Part shown: positions 45,074 to 58,897 of the stretch, piece after piece
Position numbering within the stretch: position 1 is the first letter of the stretch
Layout: each line of letters opens with the position of its first letter
Source of the DNA: Cylindrobasidium torrendii FP15055 ss-10
Lineage: Eukaryota; Basidiomycota; Agaricomycetes; Agaricales; Physalacriaceae
DNA: 64,000 nt
NCBI GenBank assembly: GCA_000934385.1
Contig: KN880445.1
Coordinates: 62,001-126,000 of the forward strand
Direction: 5' to 3'
Program-made: the position numbers and the translations under genes
The notes under the pieces: model-generated
What the model was told of the DNA's origin: nothing
The model's database searches: none
Seen by the model: the letters and a program-made list of their open reading frames with translations, nothing else

Positions 45074-46135
45074 ATGAGTCGACTTGCTCTCCCATTGGCA
45101 CTCGGTCTGCTCGTCGCACGCGCCTACGGAAAGGTGTGTTCTTTCATTCCGGATGTCCACTTGGTGTACATGTCGGTCACTATGCATTGAAACTGACGCT
45201 ACACGCGCAGGTTATCCACCGAGACGACGAAGACGAAGATGAAGAGAACCATGACCAAGACAACAGTCCATGGCGCGAACAGATGGTCATCGCACATGCC
45301 ATCCTCTGCGCTCTTGGCTTCCTTCTCTTCATCCCAGCCGGTGTCCTCTGGACAAGATGGTCCAGGACGTTCACCAAACGATGGTTTCTGGGGCATTGGA
45401 TACTCCAAGGCGGGTTCGGTACGTCCTCCCTCCAGCGTGTTTCCGTGAGGCTGACGGACGGCACCTAGCGGGGCTGACGATAGCTGTCGGTTTCGGACTC
45501 GGCGTGGCAAGCGTGAGCAAATCCGGTCACAAACACTTCACAGATACACATCATGTACGTCCACCATCATCAGACTCCCCTTTCACTTGCCTAAAACTGG
45601 CTAGAAACTTGGGTTGGCGCTTGTGATTCTGTATCTTGTACAATGCTGCTTGGGCTGCATCGTTCATTATGTGCGCCCCGCTGTCGTTTCTCACCGGGCA
45701 AGCGCTCTGAAGCCCCTTCAAACGTCCGGTGCATTCGGTAGCGCCATCCTCCTGCATCCGTCCGCCCAAGGTCGTGGTCTTCAGAACTACGCGCATGTCC
45801 TCCTCGGTCTTTTAACCTTGGGTTTGGCGTTCTGGCAAGTCCGTCTGGGATATCACCAGCAATGGGAAGACTCTGGCGACGAGGACTGGGATCTGAACGA
45901 GGGCGATACGATCGACATCGTGTGGGACATTTGGGTCGTTGTTGTGCCGTTGGCCTATGGGATTGGATTGTGGCTGCTGCCGAGACAGTTCAGGCAGGAG
46001 GCGGAGGCTAGGAAGGCAGAAGCCTTGTTGGTGCAGAGACCTGCAAGGTATTCCGTGCTAAGGGATCAGGAGAGGGAAGAGCAGGATATGGCAGAGCTCG
46101 CAGAGCGGCCGAGACCGTCGCCGCCGCAAGCATAG
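45074..46135 (+). CDS. Cytochrome b561-type transmembrane protein
   Basis: Eukaryotic cytochrome b561/ferric-reductase-like membrane domain protein. A signal peptide (MSRLALPLALGLLVARAYG) and a very acidic outward segment (VIHRDDEDEDEENHDQ) are followed by helices with the expected haem-ligating histidines: IAHAILCALGFLLFIPAG, LGHWILQGGFAGLTIAVG, THHKLGLALVILYLVQCC and NYAHVLLGLLTLGLAFWQ. A further helix is IVWDIWVVVVPLAYGIGLW. The C-terminal tail is charged and cytoplasmic. About 300 residues in four exons. Proteins of this type move electrons across membranes. The usual fungal partner domain (DOMON/CBM-like haem domain) is absent, so the electron donor must be elsewhere. Function is inferred from the fold only. 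Confidence 0.85.
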
Positions 46136-47027
46136 GCTCAGTGTAACGAGATAGGTATTTATTTTATCATTGTGGGCGGCGAATACGTGGGTCCGAAGTA
46201 TTCGCCACAGTCTTGATGTACTTTCCTAGGTTATTTATTTGCATATCTAGAACGAATGGACGTTGTTGACCCAAGAACTCTGCGGAATCAGCATATATTT
46301 AACTGTGTTTGGATACTTGATTAGAGTAGCGCGAAGTCGAATGAGGACGTTTAGGACAAGATGGTGGTCGGAGCTAAAGCACGCTTGTTTGCTCTTGGTG
46401 GAATTCGGCTCGAGCTCGGAGTTCGACCCGGCCAGTCGAAAATCCCACTCTCAAATCCTGAAGCTGAAGGGCACTGAGGCGGACATCTGAATATAGGCTG
46501 TTGGATCCAGGTTGGGTCCCCCGGTCTCAGTGATTGCTACAGGTAGGGTACCCGACAAGCACGACAAACATCTTTCGCTGACGACTTGAAGCTGACTTAA
46601 ACTCCTGCTGAGTAGAAAAAGTCCAACGTTTCTCCGACATTACTAGTGAAAATTTGCTGAGAGCGGCGTCCAGACGTCGAGCTCCTCGTCGGAGGCCATA
46701 GATGCAATGCACGACGTGTGCTTGAAAGAAGATTGGCCAAGTTCTAGACTTTGAAAGGCTCGAAATGAACCAAGTCCGGGCCCTCCGGCATCTCCATCTC
46801 CAGGTTCGGAGGATGCGGGCCGTGTTACAGGCCGAGTTTCTATTGACCGTCACACTATTCTTGTCCTCTCTGCAGGGCTTCCAATGTTCGATTCATGGCA
46901 GAACCGTTGTAGCACCATCTGGGACGCCCCAGTTCCCCAAGTGTTCTCTGAATACCATTGACCCAGATACGACAGTCGAGGCCGGTTCTTCGAGTTCTTT
47001 GCATGATAGAGGTATACATGCGATAAG
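46136..47027. other. Intergenic region
   Basis: About 900 bases; no supported gene. The right end is the promoter of the hexose transporter. Confidence 0.45.
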
Positions 47028-47036
47028 TATATAAAA
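47028..47036 (+). promoter_or_regulatory. TATA box of hexose transporter
   Basis: TATATAAAA about 96-104 bases upstream of the ATG at 47132. Confidence 0.6.
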
Positions 47037-47131
47037 GCCTTCTCGACGATGCAGTGAGAACTCCCAAGGTCTTCCGACTTCTTTCCCCGCCTCCATCTAC
47101 CCCATAACACACTCACCCCGCGTCCTTATCA

Positions 47132-49167
47132 ATGGCGCCCCTCACGTATTTGTGCGCTTTTTCCAGCTTCGTTTTATTTGCAACTGAACTGACTTCCCAT
47201 CGCAGCAATGGAACCCCCATTGGACTTACGGCAGTCTTCGTCGCCCTCGTATCCTCGATGGGCGGCTTCATGTTCGGCTATGACACTGGCCAGATTTCGG
47301 ACATTCTGGTCATGGACGACTTCAAGCGCCGGTTTGCAGAATGTGCACCTGCTGCATCTCTCGAGCTCATCGACGTGAGCACGTGTGAGTTCAGTACTGT
47401 GCGTTCTGGCTGCATCGTCGCCTTCATGTCCATTGGAACCCTCATCGGATGTCTCTGTGGTGCTCCGTACGTCCGTTAGATGCACTCCTCCGTCTTACAA
47501 CTCACCATACGCTTACCAGCCTCGCCGATGCCCTTGGTCGCCGCTACGCTATGGTCGTTGACTGTCTTGTTTTCTTTGTTGGCGACATAATCCAAATCAC
47601 AAGCACAACTCATTGGGTTCAGTACGCTATCGGTCGTATTATTACCGGTCTTGGTATCGGCGCGCTTAGCACTGCAGTCCCCATGGTGCGCGGTCTCTTG
47701 AGACGCTACCTTCACCTACTCACTACGCCTTTAGTACCAAGCAGAGACGTCTCCATCACAAATTCGTGGTCTGGTCAATGGAATGTACCAATTCTTTGTC
47801 ACCTTTGGCATTCTTATGGCCTGTATGTTCTCCCTGAAAGGTCCTCAGTACATCGCTGACATTTTTACAGACTGTATTGCTATCGGTTCTCGCGAGCTCG
47901 AAAACTCAGGCCAATGGCGCCTTGTCAACGGCCTTGGCTTTACATGGCCAACCATCCTCGCTATCTTCATCCAGACCATGCCCGAGTCGCCTCGTTGGCT
48001 TGCTGCCAGAGGAAGAGATGAGGAGGCTCGCCGCGCTATTGCCCGTGTTCGTGGAGTCACTGGAAGCAGCAGTATCTTCGGCAAGAAGTCCAGCAAGGCC
48101 GAGGACGAACTCAAGGCTCGCTGGGATGGACTTATTGACCGCGAGCTCGATGAAATGCACAACACCATCAAGTACGAGAGCCAGTCGGCAAACGGGACTT
48201 GGTTGGACTGCTTCAAGCCAAAGGACAAGGTGCTTTATCGCACCCTTCTTGGTGCGCTTGGTTTCTTTATTGCAGGTTGTTCCTTACTGACCGAGGGAAA
48301 TATGTAGGCATGAGCATTCAGACATTCCAGCAACTTACCGGCGCCAACTACTTCTTCTACTACGGTGCTACGATCTTCGCCTCTGTCGGTCTCAGCGACT
48401 CGTTCATCACTCAAATCATATTCGGTGCTGTCAATTTCTTCTGCACATTCTTCGGTCTCTACGTTATGCAGAAGGTGCGCCTGTTTGACTTTATACCTCG
48501 ACTGGATTTTAATACTTCTGCATAGTGTGGTCGTCGCTGGCCACTCATCCTCGGCGGTCTCTGGCAAAGCGCGTGGCTGTTCGTCTATGGCGCGCTCGGC
48601 ACAGCGCACGATCCCACTGAAGACAAGGTCTCTGGGAAGATCATGATTCTAGCATCTTGTCTTTTCATCTTCGGCTACGCGACCACTTGGGCGCCCGGCG
48701 CCTGGGTCATTGTTGGCGAGACGTTCCCCATGCGCACTCGAGCGCGCCAGTCTGCCCTTGCCACTGCCAGCAACTGGCTTTGGAATTTCCTCCTTGGATT
48801 CTTCACACCTTTCATCACGAAGTCTATACATTTCCGATATGGCTTCGTCTTCGCTGCTTGCAATCTTGTGGGAAGTCTTATCATCTACTTCTTCCTGTAC
48901 GAAAGCGCAGGCCTCACACTTGAAGCTGTTGACCAGGTACGACTATTCCACCGAGAAATTTGGTTGGAACCGGCTGACAACAACCTGCAGATGTACAACG
49001 ACCCGAACTGCCGACCATGGACGAGCGGAAAGTGGGCGCCTCCAGGTTATAAGGATCGCGCCGACATGATGGCGAAGCTGAAGACGGAGAATACCAAAGA
49101 GCATGTCGAGCACCTCGACAGTGATAGTGTTCATGACGAAAAGGTCGCCGCTGAGCAGCGCACATAA
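47132..49167 (+). CDS. MFS hexose transporter
   Basis: Sugar porter of the fungal hexose transporter branch, plasma membrane. Exon 1 is tiny (MAPLT); after an intron (about 47147-47204) the frame reads [20 protein letters not shown] and [16 protein letters not shown]. Then come [92 protein letters not shown] in helix 7, [20 protein letters not shown] and the altered C-terminal motif [17 protein letters not shown] where PETKG would normally be. About 540 residues, seven or eight introns. The [12 protein letters not shown] and PMRTRARQ segments match high-affinity glucose/hexose carriers. Distinct from the transporter at 23660, with little sequence identity. Confidence 0.93.
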
Positions 49168-49618
49168 GACTTCGCGTAGAGGATATACACCAGCTTGCAA
49201 CTTGTGGGATTTCCGGCTGACGGTTCTTAACTTCTTATGGCACACTTACGATTTCAACTCTACCCTTGTACTTTACGTCGGATTATGAGGATGTATCACT
49301 ACACATGTAATATCAGTTTCGAATGGCTATAACGGATGCTTAATAACCAACACCGACCCTCCGCTGCACCTCTGCAGTAAGTACTTGACAATTGCAATAA
49401 CACCTTATTATGCTCTGGACACACACTGGAAAGCGTACAGCCACATCGCGGTTCGGCGTTTGCCGTCAATCATGTTCGCCACAGACCGTGGTCACCCTGA
49501 ACGGTCACTGCGCTTCCGCGACTACCAGGTGGCTCAGCGCTTCGTTTCGACGCGCAAACGACGCGCCAGCCCGCCTTGAACTTTTCCTTGTCGATATTTG
49601 CTTTGATATGCGGAGGAA
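49168..49618. other. Intergenic region
   Basis: About 450 bases with the 3' end of the hexose transporter and the promoter/leader of the BEACH gene. No clear TATA box. Confidence 0.4.
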
Positions 49619-52600
49619 ATGCTGCGGACACTGTTAACGCCATTGGTCGCCCGATTCGACCTGTCCCCACGGACACCGTCGTTTGGGCTGCCGCAGGAGG
49701 AGGAAGAGCAGTCTCCGGAGGACTTTGCACGAGAAGTGATGATAGAGCTTATGCGAAACGCAACGGACAAGCTCAAAGCAGCGGATACACTGCGAGAACG
49801 GGCAGAGGTGCGTGCTAGACAAAGCATTCGGAAACGGCTCCTTATCCATTTGCAGATTTTGGCGGAGATACAGAAGATTATGCTCCAAGATGACCAAACA
49901 AAAGAGGTCTTCCGGGAGCTCGACGGGTTTCTACTACTCATGAGCGTGCTATCCACGCTACGCGTTGAGAACGACGGACCAGTGCAAGAGCCGGAGGAAC
50001 AGATCTTGTTGGAGGTCTTGGAGGCAATCAGAATGGTGTTCATGATAATTTCGGACGCCGTACACGACAATGCGCAGAATGCAGAGTACTTCAAGGTGTG
50101 TAGTCCGCATCGTTTCTAACTGTACCCTAAGACTTTCTAGGAGCACATTGGTTATGACTCTCTTTCCTTAGCGATTCGAGAGCTTGTGGCAGACAAGCGG
50201 ACCGCAGACGTAACACTCGGATTCCTCCTGGCCATGTCACTCAATGACTTCGCCCTCTCGGGGATATTTACCACTCTGCGAAGCGTTTCCGCGGAGGAAG
50301 TGGACGAGAAGATACTGGAAATCCAAAGCCGTCTCATTGTTATCCGCCAGCCCGACGCCATTCGACTCCTATGGGATTCCGCGCCCAACGACGACCGCAT
50401 AATGCGCTATGCGGTCTTCAAGCTGTTCGAGCTTCTTTGCGCTTCTTGCCACAGGAACCATGCGATTCTGAGTACAATGGGCATCATGGAATCTCTCATT
50501 TCCAAGTACCTCGACCTGCGACAGGCAACAGACTCGTCCGACAAAGAACGGCAGGTTGCGCAGCGCCTCATCCGGCGTCTACTTGAACTCGGTTCGTCAC
50601 CCAAAGAAGCGCGTTTTCTCCTTCAGCGCGTCGTTACCGACGAGAAGTCACTCGACCTGGAGACACTTGAAGTTGTTCGGACAGCAATGAAGTCAAAATG
50701 GCTGCAGCATTTCTCGCTAGAGTCCCCGGCAACCATGATCATGTCCCACCCAGGTGCTCGCGGCGTCCCTCCCAACGGATTCACATTCGCTATCTGGCTA
50801 TGGGTTGAACAGCTACCCAAAGCAACATTACATCCTATCCTGACCCTTCGAGTGGGCAAGGATCTCATTCTTGCGCTGAGCGTGCGGACGAACGGAAAAC
50901 TAGAGCTTCGCTGCTCGGCCAATCGAGAACCTGCCGTCTTCAACAGGGCGACGGTTCCCAAGAAGCGGTGGTGTCACATCACTCTGGTTTACTATCCCAA
51001 CATGGCAGCTACACCCAGCATCCGTAGGCACTGTTTCCGCGTCCTCGTTGCAATTACTAACTATCCCCAGGCCTATTCATTGACGGCGTCTTGAACGACA
51101 CGCTCTCTTGGGTCTACCCCAAGCCAGTAACATATGCCACCTCGACGGAATACGTGCTAGGTAGCGACGACCCTGATGCACAAATGAGTTGGTGTATTGG
51201 AACTGCATACCTGCTATCTGCCCCGCTTGGAGACGACCTCCCTCGTCTCATCCATCATCTCGGCCCGCGCTACCAAGGCTGCTTCCAAGATCCCAGCATT
51301 ATCAAGTTTCTCACGTATGAAGCCTCGACGTCGCTCAACATGTTCCTTATGACCGCCGCTGCCAAGGGCTCGTCTATCGAGTCGTTGTCGTTGATGAAAG
51401 CTGTCCGAGATGGTCTTGGAATTCCGCCCACGGCAATCCTTTTCTCCATGTCCGGGTTAAATGTGAAGGAGTCGGGGTCGTTATCGTCCATCCCGATGAT
51501 TACTTCGCCTCGAGAGTTTACCATTCACGGAGATGTGCTTGCTGTCAAAGCGTCTTGTCTTGATTTGGCCCTATGGAAAATTGGTGGTACGGCCGTACCG
51601 ATGAGATTGCTGCAACTCGCCAATGTAAGTCAAGCATGCCTTTTTTTAGGTAGGAAAATAACCCGCTATGCAGACACCACACGAGATCTCGAGAACCCTT
51701 TCGATTCTGCTCGACTCTATTCGCAATAGTTGGCAAAATTCCGACGACATGGAGCGGATGCGTAGGTATTGCCATTCCCCGTGGTTTTTTCTACTGACCA
51801 TAAGACAGGCGGATATGACATTGTTGCGGACATCCTTCGACCGAAGGCGCACCTCATCAACCTCACCAGCTTCGAGACGTTGTTTGAAGCAATGGGTCTC
51901 AACTTCAAGTCACCGGAGTATTCGACAGTTGTGAATGTAATCGCATACAAGTCTATTGCACTGGACTTCGAGTTGTGGTCACAAACCCGGAGGGATATTC
52001 AACAAGTATATCTCGACCACTTCCTCACTCTGCTGGAAGTGAGTCGGTTTAAAGCATTCAACATGAAGCAGCGGATGTCGAAACTTGGTTTGGTCAGACG
52101 CCTGCTTTTCGTTCTTCAGACAGAATGGTTTCAGCCCGAGCATTTGGAGGGTGTTATTGCCGCAATGAAGGCGGCGGCCAAAGCGAATTTCTCGAAAGAC
52201 GAGGCTGTTAAACCGCTGTTCTCGTACATCGCAGCGAACATCTACGAAGGTTAGTGTCCCATGTTGCCTGCTTATCACTTAGCTCAACGATGCAAAGGCA
52301 GTGTGAACCCTAGTTCACCCCGTTCGGTCATTTCGAGGATCGACTTCACGCTCTCGCCGAGGAAGGCAGAGCTATTGCTAGACATGGTTCTGGACATCAT
52401 CACCGTCGAGTCGTACTACGCGAAATTCGCTGCAGTTCTCCCAGTGAATCGCATTTGTCTCTTGCTTCTCGGCGACAGGCCCTCGCCATTTGTTGCTGCC
52501 CGCGTACTTCGTCTTGTTCAACTGGCAATCCGCTCCTCCACATCCTTTTCCCGCAAATTCGAGTTGATCAGTGGTTGGAGCGTCCTCAAGACTGTAGTGC

Positions 52601-55600
52601 CCGAAGCTTGGGACAGTGATGTGAATAGGATCGCATTCGAGGTCATGCAAGGGCAGGCGGGAGAGGCAACCCAATGCCCGCAGATGGTGCCGGTCATCCT
52701 CTCTGCCCTTCAGACGGGGCTGAACGGCGTGGCGAGAGATTGCGGGTTTGGCGATGAGCTGCTAGAGCAAGAGGGTAGCCCGGCCGGGGCTGCATTATCG
52801 ACTATGGAGTGTCTGGTCATGGATCTCATCAATGTACATGCGACGACGATTGGCTTCCGACAGGTTTTCAAGAGCCAGCAAACGACCAAGCTCTTTGTAG
52901 ATGCCTATAGGTCGTTTACATCGAGATTGATGCGCGCGGATGTGGTGAATCGACGGACTATGGGTTTACTGGAGAAAATCAGCCACTTCGGAATTGCGTT
53001 GGCGGTAGATGATGCATTAGCTGGGGCGCAAAAACGGGAAGTAGGTTAAAAAGAGTGCGCCCTTTAACGCGACCGACTAATCAAATTGTAGATTCAGGCC
53101 ATTCACCAAGATGCGGAGGCGCTCTTGAATCCGAGTGCGACGAGCAGCGAGTTTAGCCCGGCGCTGTTCGCGGATTTGAGGTCGGTGCGCGACCGGTTCG
53201 CATCGGCGAGATTCAGCATGCAGGTTAGCGAGCGAACGGTCATGAAGACGGTAATGCGGATGCTGGAATGGCGGAAAACGATCAAGCAGTCGGAGAGGAA
53301 GAGATTGCGCAAGGCTCTACTTGACCTGTGCGTTCTCTCATCCGATATCTGACTGAAACCTGACAATTCGCGCACAGACGGGAGTACAGACGTCAGGTTA
53401 CCAGGCTGAACGAGTGGAGCGTAGGGTTGATGTCTGAAAGGGGGATTTGGCCAAATCATGAAGAGAGATTATGGAGGTTGGATGAGACTGAGGGACCACA
53501 TAGGATACGCTGCAAGCTGGAGCCGGAAACCCAGAGACTGCCGAATCCTCGTATCGAAGGCTTGGGGCATGTCCGCGATGTGTCGGTCGAAGCTGAGCCT
53601 GTGACGGCGGTGACCCAGCTAGAGGTGCCACCGTGGGCAGAGTCATATGAGGTAGCGACGACCGAGCTGGAAGGTGCGTTCCATGGTCCAGTTGTTGTTG
53701 AATATTGGTTGACTGGCATTACAGAGCGACAGCTCATGGACGATGTCAAGGATGACAAGCTCAGACGAGTTAGACACGAGCTAGAGCCCAAGGATGTCGT
53801 TGAAGCAGTGGCTACTGTTGCTCGCATCGCTGGAGTGGACTCTTCGCGTATGTGATCCATATTTGGCCAGCACGGGATACTGATTGCCACTAGCGGGTCT
53901 TCTCATCATTGGCAAAACGCATCTGTACATGCTCGATGGCCTGGTGGAGAACGACGAAGGAGAGGTCATCGATGCCTTCGAGGCGCCGCAGCGGCTCTTC
54001 TTCGTACCGGGCAGCAAAGTCGAGCTTGACGGGCCTCAAAAAGCGCAGCGATGGTACTCCATACATGAGTTAGTCAACAGCGCGCTAATGGCTGTATATC
54101 AGGTCCCACGGTCAGATCGAAACTTTCAGCAAGAAGACATTCCTGTTCCGAGATGTTGGGTGCGTCCAGCTCTCTCTCCATCGACCACTATGGTTTACGT
54201 TCATGACAGTCTCGAGATCTACTTCAAAGATAGTCGTTCGTTGCTTGTTGTGTTTTTAGACAAGAAAAAGCGGTCCGACATCGATGCGCGCCTGACCAGC
54301 ATCGCGAACATACTCAGCCAACGCAATATTCCTTCGACTCCTGGCGGATTCCTAAGGACGCCCTTGCTTGGTTTGATGAGTGCTGGAGCAACAGTGTTTA
54401 CTGGCTTTAGGGAGGATGAACTTGCGACGGCTCAGCGTAAATGGCAAGCGCGCGAGATCAGTAATGTTGGTCATAGTTTTCGTTGTGCTGTAGCTCAACT
54501 AACCGTGTGCGGTACAGTACACCTACTTGAGTATTCTAAACCAGATATCCGGGCGAACTCCCAGCGATGCGACGCAGTATCCTGTCTTCCCTTGGGTCAT
54601 CCAGGACTACACCTCGTCGGTACTGGATCTTAATGACCCGAACACATTTAGGGAGTGAGTTTTGCCTTAGCTTCTAATGAAGACTAGGACTAACCGCATG
54701 AAGCCTGACGAAACCGATGGGTGCTCTCAACGATGCTAGGGCGGAGGCTGCTCGTGTGCGGTACGAGAGCCTGGAGAGCGTCGGGGAGAAACCTTTCCAC
54801 TACGGCACACACTTCAGTTCATCAATGATCGTCTGCCATTTCCTCATACGCCTGGCGCCGTACACAAACATGTTCAAGACACTTCAGGGTGGCGATTGGG
54901 ACCTTCCGGACAGACTCTTTGCTAGCGTGGGGAGAATGTATGATTCGGCGGCGAAGGATGTTCGAGGCGATGTTCGTGAACTCATTCCGGAATTCTTTAC
55001 TTGTCCAGAGTAAGTGCATCGACCCCCAGCAACTAACACGCTGACGGGAAATAGGTTTTTGGAGAACGTGAGGAATATCGACTTTGGTGTGCTGCAGAGT
55101 ACAGGCGAAAAGATTCATGACGTGAAGCTGCCACCGTGGGCGCGCGACGACCCGCTACTATTCATCACCCTGAACCGAAGGGTAAGGGCTTTCTCAACCC
55201 AGCTGACGGAGAGACACACATTAACAATGCTGCAGGCTCTAGAAAGTTCATATGTCAGCGAGAATCTGCCAGCATGGATCGACCTCATCTGGGGATGTAA
55301 GCAAAGGGACCCTGCGGCGCTGAATTGCTTCCACCCACTATCGTACGAGGGATCGATAGACCTTGACTCTATCCAAGACGACTTGGAGAGGGAGGCCACC
55401 GTCGGTATTATCCACAATTGTACGTCCCTCCAGCGGACCGCATTGATAGCCGTGCTTATGCCTCGAAGTTGGCCAAACTCCAAGGAAGCTCTTTGAAGCG
55501 CCTCATCCGCAGAGGTTTAATCACGGTCTGCATAGTCTTCCACTCGGGACGCTGCATGGTGTAGCGGAGGATGCGCAATTCCTGAACCAAGACACGAAGC

Positions 55601-56671
55601 CTCTGAAAGGTACATGCTGTAAACGACATCTATTATGTGACGCTGACCTTGTTCGACAGACCTAGGCTCAGAGGTCGCTGTCCGGGAACTTGCATTGGAC
55701 ATGATTGGCGAGCGAATCATTCCTTGCCCCGCTGGACGGATTGTAGTACCGTCTCACCCTCATGAGCAAATCGAGTGGGGTACAGACGGGTTACACGCTG
55801 GTCAGTTGAGAGTACTGGTGGACAACAAGGTTGTGCAAGTCGTCGAAGGCATGACGGCGCAGTGCGCGACGTTTGCAGACCTCAACAACTTGGTGACGGG
55901 TTCGAATGACTACGCTGTCCGAATCTGGCGCGTCGGACGTAACGGACACGGAGGCTCGGGACCCGCAATGCATATCACGTTGTCGAACACGATGAGGATG
56001 CATGAGGGGAACGTGATGGCGTTGGCGGCATCCCGGCCATGGTCGATTATTGTTAGTGGCTCTGAGGACGGTAGCGCCGCCGTGTGGGATCTGAACCGGG
56101 GGACGTACATTCGGTCAATTTGGCATCCAATGGAAGATGGAAAACCTGCAGCAGTGTCGCTCGTCACAATCAATGAGAGCACGGTGAGTCGAGGTGCTTT
56201 GCAGCTTGACTTACGACTGATGGGGGCACGCTTGGCAGGGATATATTGCAACTTGCTCACGCAACTTGTTGATGCTGCATACCATCAATGGGCGCCGCGT
56301 AGCGTCACTGGACCTGACACAATCACCGGCAATGCAGTTGCATATTCTTTCAATGGCGTTCCATGAGCGAGAGTACTCGAGTATGGGCGTGCTTGCAACC
56401 GGCGGCGCGGACGGCTCTATTGTTCTGCGGTCCTGGACAGCGGACGGTACCCCGGAGGGCGAGAAGGCGCGCTGGGAATTCATCACGCTGCGCAGCATGA
56501 AAGTGCGAGCGTCGCGGGGAGGGTGGACGCCAGCGGTGACTGCGCTCAAGTTCTTAGGGTGAGCCCTTGTTCGTGCCTATTTTCCGATGCTGATGGATAT
56601 TTTGCTACAGAGAGAGTCTGTGCCATGGAGAGGAAAATGGCAAGTCGTTCTTGTGGACGTTGCCTGACTAG
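49619..56671 (+). CDS. BEACH-WD40 protein (neurobeachin/LYST-like)
   Basis: Giant scaffold protein of the BEACH family (relatives: yeast Bph1, Dictyostelium Lvs, human LYST and neurobeachin), acting in vesicle and lysosome/vacuole traffic. The start is [18 protein letters not shown] long helical armadillo-like N-terminal region includes a concanavalin-like insert ([34 protein letters not shown]). The PH-BEACH segment starts [16 protein letters not shown]. The BEACH core has [75 protein letters not shown] and [25 protein letters not shown]40 repeats follow ([46 protein letters not shown]), ending SFLWTLPD. About 2,100 residues in over 15 exons, all joinable in phase. A frame-preserving 54-base intron lies near 53673-53726. 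Confidence 0.93.
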
Positions 56672-56892
56672 TAACATGAGGGTGGGATAGAGTTGTGGGC
56701 ATGTTGTTTTTGCTATGACCTGCTTTGTATTTGTAATAGAACCTGGATCCTTTTGTAATACGGACGATATGAATTTCGGAATTTTGAATTAGCTCTAGTA
56801 TATTACTCCACTGATTTGTGACGGTGAAAGGCTCGTCGATCGCTTGACTTCTAGCCTCGCGCGTCGATCGTGAGTGACGACCGCCTCTCTTC

Positions 56893-57752
56893 ATGTCTCC
56901 ACGAACATCCATTAACTGCCCGTCGTCGTGGGCGTTGGACCTCCTCGGGGAGCTGAGGGACGCGTCGGTGAGACTCAGTGAATGAGGAAGGGTACAGAGG
57001 GCTAACAAGTGCATCTTCAGTCCGTGTCCAATCCTAGCCCAACGCAGCACCTGGCGGGTCTGTACAACCAAACAGCACTATGCATAGCGGATATCCAGCT
57101 TCTGCTATACCGTGTCAGCCGGATTGACCCCAAAGGGTGCGCGGCGTTCCTCACTGCAATGCATGCAGCCATGCTTGTACTGGAGAAGGCGATGGAGGGT
57201 GCATTGGCGTGGACGATACCAGAGCTTACTTCTGCTGCTCAAACATTCCTTCCTGTGGACGACCCAAATCATGAACTCCCCGACGCACGCACGCCGTTCG
57301 ATGCCTCTATTTGCCTTAGCCGATGGATCGCTGTCGAAGCCGCCGTCACGTCCGTCAGTACCGTCTTCAACAAGCACCGAGACGCGGTGACCCGGCTGAT
57401 GGAAAGCCCGTCGGGAATCACCCAGTTCTCCCGCTGGGCATCGTCGTATATCTGGTCTGGCATGGAGTTTGCACCGACGCTGTCCGAGAACTTCCTCACC
57501 GTCTGCCAAAGGCTGGATGCCCTTCCCCCACACCTAGGCTCTTTCCAGTCTTTCCTCGGGCATGCACGCGCAACGAACGGCATGAAGCCGGATCCTAATA
57601 TGGAGCGCGAGTTGAGGGAGGTCTGCGACTCGCTTTATGCTTGTATTCGCATGCTGCGGTGGCTGCAGTGCTGGGAGCTCAACCTAGTCCGCGACGAGCC
57701 GGACCCCATCCATCTTCTCACTGAACTGAACGGGGAGTTGATCTTCTTATGA
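56893..57752 (+). CDS. Orphan helical protein
   Basis: Not recognised. Exon 1 (56893-56967, 25 codons, MSPRTSINCPSSWALDLLGE) and exon 2 (57021-57752) are joined by an exact phase-0 intron of 53 bases. The 268-residue product is mostly helical, with SVSNPSPTQHLAGLYNQTAL, AAMLVLEKAMEGALAWTIPE, WSGMEFAPTLSENFLTVCQR and MLRWLQCWELNLVRDEP, and ends in GELIFL. It contains no membrane helix or signal peptide. It follows the BEACH gene by only 221 bases on the same strand. Clean splicing and codon content support a real gene of unknown function. Confidence 0.72.
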
Positions 57753-58897
57753 TTTAATGGACACGAAGTACGCTGGTCTTTCTCTTGTCGGTTTCTAGGT
57801 GTATCATAACATAGCCATGTCTAACACGCTGGGACTAAGGAATACCCTCTCCCTCACCCTATGATACATACCATTCGTTTACTACTTTCATAACCTACCG
57901 AGTTGGACTTGCTAATCCCCTGGCACTCCCTTTGCTGCTTACGCTCGTTTATCCTTTGTATCTACCTTACGGAACCACGTCTGTGGAATTGATCGCGACA
58001 CTCGTGCGTGCGCGTTAAAATCACGAGACCCTGTCAGACCGGCTCAGTACCGAGTAGTTCTTGAATTTAACAGTCAGGCTAAAGTCAACACAGCTCTTTG
58101 ACTTCGCGCAAGGTTTGTTCATCAGTACGATGAAGGGGAATTAATGGAAAAGGCCGCTCTCAATTCTACTTAGTACTAGCTAATGCAGGGGCTTTCATTC
58201 ACTAGTAATTCTAGATTGCTTCGTCGTATTCTGTCAACGTACATGATGGTGTTCTTCCGTGAAGAAGACCGTGTTCTACAGCGCTTATCTTCTACGCTGC
58301 TCTACTCACAAATTTCGATATGTAAGACTCACTGGCAGAGGTGTCAGCATCCCGGCAGCCACGCAAAGAATGTATAAGTACTTTCTTACCTAAATTCTGA
58401 GGCGACGATAGGTGATGATGTGCCTCTCCGCGTCAAGTACCGTAGGATTTTCTACGCTTTTATCGTTCACTTGCACAGTCTTCCCCGATAGGGCGCCGCG
58501 AGACTCAGTGGCCAAGGCCAATGCGAAAGGCACTGTGCATAGTTGAGGGCCGCAGGGATTCAGAAGCAACTTTGGACGAAATCCCCCCACTGAGTGAGCT
58601 GAAGAGTAGAAAGGATTCAAGCGGAGGAAATCCAAGCGGAGGATTAATGCAACAAGTGGCCACGAGTGGTGCCCCGATGTTGCCAGTGGCCGGGCGGCTT
58701 CTATACCATAACTTTACGTAACATCAAAAGAGTCAGACGAGAGTACGAGCCTAGGCCTTGGGACGATGCCGTCGCGGCAGCCTCCCGAAATCCATTGTTC
58801 TAACGGCAATCACCGATATCTCCCACGCCACTCGACCAACAAAGAGTAACCCTTGCCTTCGTACCACCTGCACACGCTCACTTCTCTTCTTCAAAAG
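57753..58897. other. Intergenic region
   Basis: About 1.1 kb with no supported gene. Short open frames only. Confidence 0.45.
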
